Source: Conidiobolus incongruus B7586 (lineage: Eukaryota > Entomophthoromycota > Entomophthoromycetes > Entomophthorales > Conidiobolaceae). From it: DNA of 36,279 nt. How positions within the stretch are numbered: the first letter of the stretch is position 1; every line of letters starts with the position of its first letter. The notes beneath the pieces were generated by a model that was given only the letters and a program-made list of their open reading frames with translations, ran no database searches and was not told the origin of the DNA. Positions 33,331 through 36,279 of this stretch are shown one piece after another. The stretch is from NCBI GenBank assembly GCA_000697335.1, contig JNEM01011498.1, positions 1-36,279 on the forward strand. Direction: 5' to 3'. Made by a program: the position numbers and the translations under genes.

Positions 33331-34508
33331 TTTGAATTAATAAATGTTTTAATTTATTGTTTTGATTGTTAAATAACTTGAGTATTTGAATATTTATTGT
33401 TAAATTAAAAATATCAAGCTATTTTGATCTATTTGTATATTTAGCGGCATATCACATTGTAATGGATTCACAATCCAATTCTAAACCAGTATCTCTGAAG
33501 ACTAATCGATTTTCTACACGACTTAATCAAGGATTCGATATTTTTTTTATGATTGAACTCTTCTCTTTTAATGTCATTAAAAGTTCAATATATTTTCTTA
33601 ATTATGATAATGTTGATTATGGTTACAATTATAAGAAAATGAAATTACATATCATTTAATATAGTCACATCATTCATTTATTCTTGAGATGCATAATATT
33701 GATGATGTCAACGGTTAAAATTAAGATTCTTCAATTTCGAATATTTGTTAAATAATGGCTATTTTCTATTTATAAATTGTTTCAAAATCTTATAATAAAT
33801 TTGAAATAATCAATAGGTAGTTTAGTTTTAATATAATATATTTATAATAAAACTTAAATAATTATGAAAAAGAAATATAATTTCCAAATTTATAATCTAT
33901 TCAAAAATATTGAACCAATAAACGTATTTTATTTTAATTTTTGTTATTGATAATAATGATTAAAATATTATAAATGATAAATAATTGCGCTTTTCAGATG
34001 TCAAAAAATTATAAAATAGAATGAATACAATGAAATGAAAAGTAGTCTTAGATGATATTAATTGGATTATATTTACTAAAATAAATTTTATTTTATAAAA
34101 ATATTTGCTAAAATAGGTATTATTTTATACTAAGTAAATAATCGATGACTCATTGTTAAAATAAAATATAATTTGTAAATTATTAAGTCAAAAAGTAAAA
34201 AATAGTCTGTCTAGAAGTTATCAAAACCAAATAAATTTTAAAATGATTAAGCTTAAAACTTGATTTCAAATTGGAACATCAGAGACTTCATCAAGTGGTA
34301 TAATCAAAGTGATGACGAAGATAGATGGAAGCAAATAAAATAAATCCAGTTTAAATCAAGCATGAAGATAATAAATACTAATGAGAATTGACAAAATTAG
34401 TAATAATAAAACAAGTATAAAAAGTACAGATTGATAAGAATTGAAAAATTTAGAGATATAAACCTTTGTAAAGAAATTTTGATTCATTGTTGAACTAATT
34501 CAAAGAAA
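33331..34508. other. AT-rich spacer with one doubtful small frame
   Basis: A 65-codon frame at 33462-33659 starts MDSQSNSKPVSLKTNRFSTR, which looks protein-like, then turns into Ile/Phe/Tyr/Asn noise. No donor-acceptor pair gives a convincing continuation, so it is not called as a gene. The rest shows nothing. Confidence 0.45.
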
Positions 34509-34760
34509 TTATTGAGATTCATAAGCAGCAACTTCAGCTTGAATATCACCGTCGAACTTGGGAGCTTCGGGAGGAGTAGGGAGTTTGAATTCCTTAACTT
34601 GACCAACTTCGGATTCCTTAACAGGAGCGGGCTTGTAGTTCTTGAGTTCTTTGAGATATAAACTCAAGATGGCATCGGGCTTAGCGGTGCTGGAAGCGAA
34701 ACGGGTTTGAACGCGGTTAAAAGTTCTGGCACTGGTGCGGATGAGGTTCAAAGTGTACAT
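34509..34760 (-). CDS. ATP14: Mitochondrial ATP synthase subunit h
   Basis: Subunit h sits in the peripheral stalk of the mitochondrial F1Fo ATP synthase. The ATG at 34760 gives 83 residues. An ATG eight codons upstream (34784) would add MINKIIKK, but the shorter form begins with a good targeting sequence. Residues 1-24 have Arg, Ser, Thr and no acid (RTSARTFNRVQTRFASS), typical of matrix import. The core ILSLYLKELKNYKPAPVKES then EVGQVKEFKLPTPPEAPKF matches the yeast Atp14 LYLKELK-x-YKP-x-PVK-x-S...VGQVQ-x-F-x-LP pattern. The protein is shorter than yeast Atp14 (124-residue precursor) and lacks most of its acidic tail, ending DGDIQAEVAAYESQ. No intron is seen. G+C content is much higher than in the flanks, suggesting strong expression. 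Confidence 0.93.
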   Translation of the reverse strand: MYTLNLIRTSARTFNRVQTRFASSTAKPDAILSLYLKELKNYKPAPVKESEVGQVKEFKLPTPPEAPKFDGDIQAEVAAYESQ

Positions 34761-34822
34761 TTTTTTAATTATTTTATTTATCAATACGAGTACGTTATGA
34801 TGAGTTTTTAATTTGGTTTACT

Positions 34823-34827
34823 ATTGG
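34823..34827 (-). promoter_or_regulatory. CCAAT box upstream of ATP14
   Basis: ATTGG on the plus strand (CCAAT on the gene strand) lies about 65 bases before the ATP14 ATG. The HAP/NF-Y complex controls many respiratory genes through CCAAT in fungi, so the position makes sense. The match is only five bases. Confidence 0.35.
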
Positions 34828-36279
34828 AAATATTTCAAATACATTTATTGTGCTTTGTATTATGGGATTCTTATCTAAAATGAATTTAATTTTTATTCTA
34901 TTTGGATTGAAACCAAATGAATATACCATATTTATACTAATATATATCATTTGAATCAATATAAATTACATATTAATATAAAAATGAAAATATCGATTTT
35001 TAATTATATTCATCAATAAATTATAATGTCTAAGAAAACAATTTCAATTCCAATGTATTACTCATTAGTTAAAAGAATCAAATTTTATAATTTTCGAAAG
35101 TGAGCATGACATTCATTATAAGATAGCCAAGTTAAATATATAAAGTTGTATTTAACAGTTTTAAGTTAGTAATCGAATTAAAAACTAATATATAGTCTAT
35201 AAAAACTGCTAGTTGGTTTAATTAAGCAATATATTTTTAACAATTTTGGTCCTTGCAATGATATTTCATCTTGTAAAGTAAATAGTTGAAAAATAAATTC
35301 AATATTGAATAGATCAAATACAAATCAAGTTTAATCAATACTACCTAAAATCAGTTTCTATTGTATACTCTTTTTACTATTTAGCTTACAGATTATCTAC
35401 TATTTTTTACTATATCAAAATGAGAAAACCCTTAGATATATTTACCAATAAGGAACATAATGTAAATATATTAATTATCTTATTTTTTGGATAATTGTTA
35501 AATATTACCTTGATTTATAATAATGAGAAATTTTTTAATTTCTGATTTCTCAAACATATCATAAATTTTAAATAAACAAATATATATAAAATAAATAAGA
35601 AATTATATAGTTTTAAATTATAAATATATATATATAATAACTTTTTTGATTTAAATATTAACTTTTTAAAATTAGTTGTTTAATTTAATTATACTTAAAC
35701 CAAATAATAATCATCAAAAGTTTTTTTTAGTATTAATAAAACTTAACCATAAACTATCTAAAATTATTTAAAATTTACATGTAGCTTTTGATAATAAATT
35801 ATTATTCAAATTAACTGTTTATTATTAATTAAATTATCTTAAAGTTAAGTGAGAAATTATTTAAAATATGTTAAAATTTAAATAATTAATTTTAACTGTT
35901 ATTTTTTATTATTAATAAAGTATATAAATATATTAAAAAATAACTTTTTATTTTAGTTAAAGAATTATTTAATTACTTTAATATTAGTTTTACAAGTATA
36001 TTATATATATTAAAGCTTAACCTCAAATTAATAAATAAAATTGTTTAATAATAACTCTATAACTTAATTAAAGTTTAAAAAAAGTTAAAATAACTATTGT
36101 TAAATAAAACTTTCCAAAATATTAATAGAAGCTTAAATTTTTACAATGAATAATTATAATTAATGCATTTCTAAACTAACTATATATTTTTTTATTAAAA
36201 TGCAAATTAAAATATTAGATTAAATTAAATTAACTTTTTTATAAACCTTTTTAAAAAAATATTTTATTAATAAATAAGT
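34828..36279. other. AT-rich spacer, extreme in its last 700 bases
   Basis: No gene recognised. From about 35540 to the end G and C are very rare, with repeated short words such as TTAATTAA, ATTATTAATTAA and AACTTAA. No clean tandem unit, telomere-like repeat or open frame of interest was found. Confidence 0.5.

Noticed and set aside
33462-33659. Small frame starting MDSQSNSKPVSLKTNRFSTR as a possible gene
   Set aside because: Only the first 25 codons look protein-like, the rest is AT noise, and no splice sites give a continuation.
35540-36279. Extreme AT end as a centromere, telomere or organellar insert
   Set aside because: No tandem unit, telomeric repeat or organellar gene is visible. 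Low G+C alone is not evidence.

Overview
The window looks like nuclear DNA of an AT-rich fungus. Exons are clearly richer in G+C than the very AT-rich spacers. Nearly every gene is cut by very small introns (47-74 bp, GTAnnn...TAG, some with a TACTAA-type branch site). Several gene types are fungal: Cdc24 (DH-PH-PB1 exchange factor for Cdc42), a yeast-like His6, the fungal ATP synthase subunit h, and a GH18 chitinase with a Pro/Thr linker and a CBM19-like tail. An early-diverging lineage is more likely than an ascomycete or basidiomycete, because the window also carries MED25 and a JTB-like membrane protein, which the model yeasts lack. A Conidiobolus-like (Zoopagomycota) source is my guess, not something the sequence proves.

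Layout. 1-2249: AT-rich spacer. 2250-3794 (+): secreted GH18 chitinase. 5993-7175 (+): dead tandem copy of it without the chitin-binding tail. 7176-9196: spacer. 9197-11623 (-): CDC24, three exons. 11624-16283: long AT-rich spacer with a relic of a Fanzor/TnpB-type gene at about 15.4 kb. 16284-17159 (+): LYAR-type nucleolar zinc-finger protein, five exons. 17728-18059: probable solo LTR. 18161-18617 (+): JTB-like single-pass membrane protein. 19736-22270 (+): SRP72, eleven exons. 22526-23379 (+): NCBP2/CBC2 cap-binding subunit, five exons, with two small upstream ORFs. 23380-25994: spacer. 25995-26892 (-): unrecognised fungal protein. 26923-29554: spacer. 29565-30658 (+): HIS6, seven exons. 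30885-30955: decayed tRNA-Asp. 31164-33330 (+): MED25, three exons. 34509-34760 (-): ATP14. 34800-36279: spacer of extreme AT content.

Most genes are single-copy housekeeping genes of unrelated pathways: polarity, nucleolus, protein targeting, mRNA cap binding, transcription, histidine synthesis and respiration. No operon-like or cluster logic is visible. The main oddities are three host genes whose best protein model needs a +1 change of frame (JTB, SRP72, the 26-kb gene), the Fanzor relic, the tRNA-Asp fossil, MED25 in a fungus, and the chitinase pseudogene whose catalytic Trp-Glu pair has become two adjacent stops. I found no convincing new multi-gene system.
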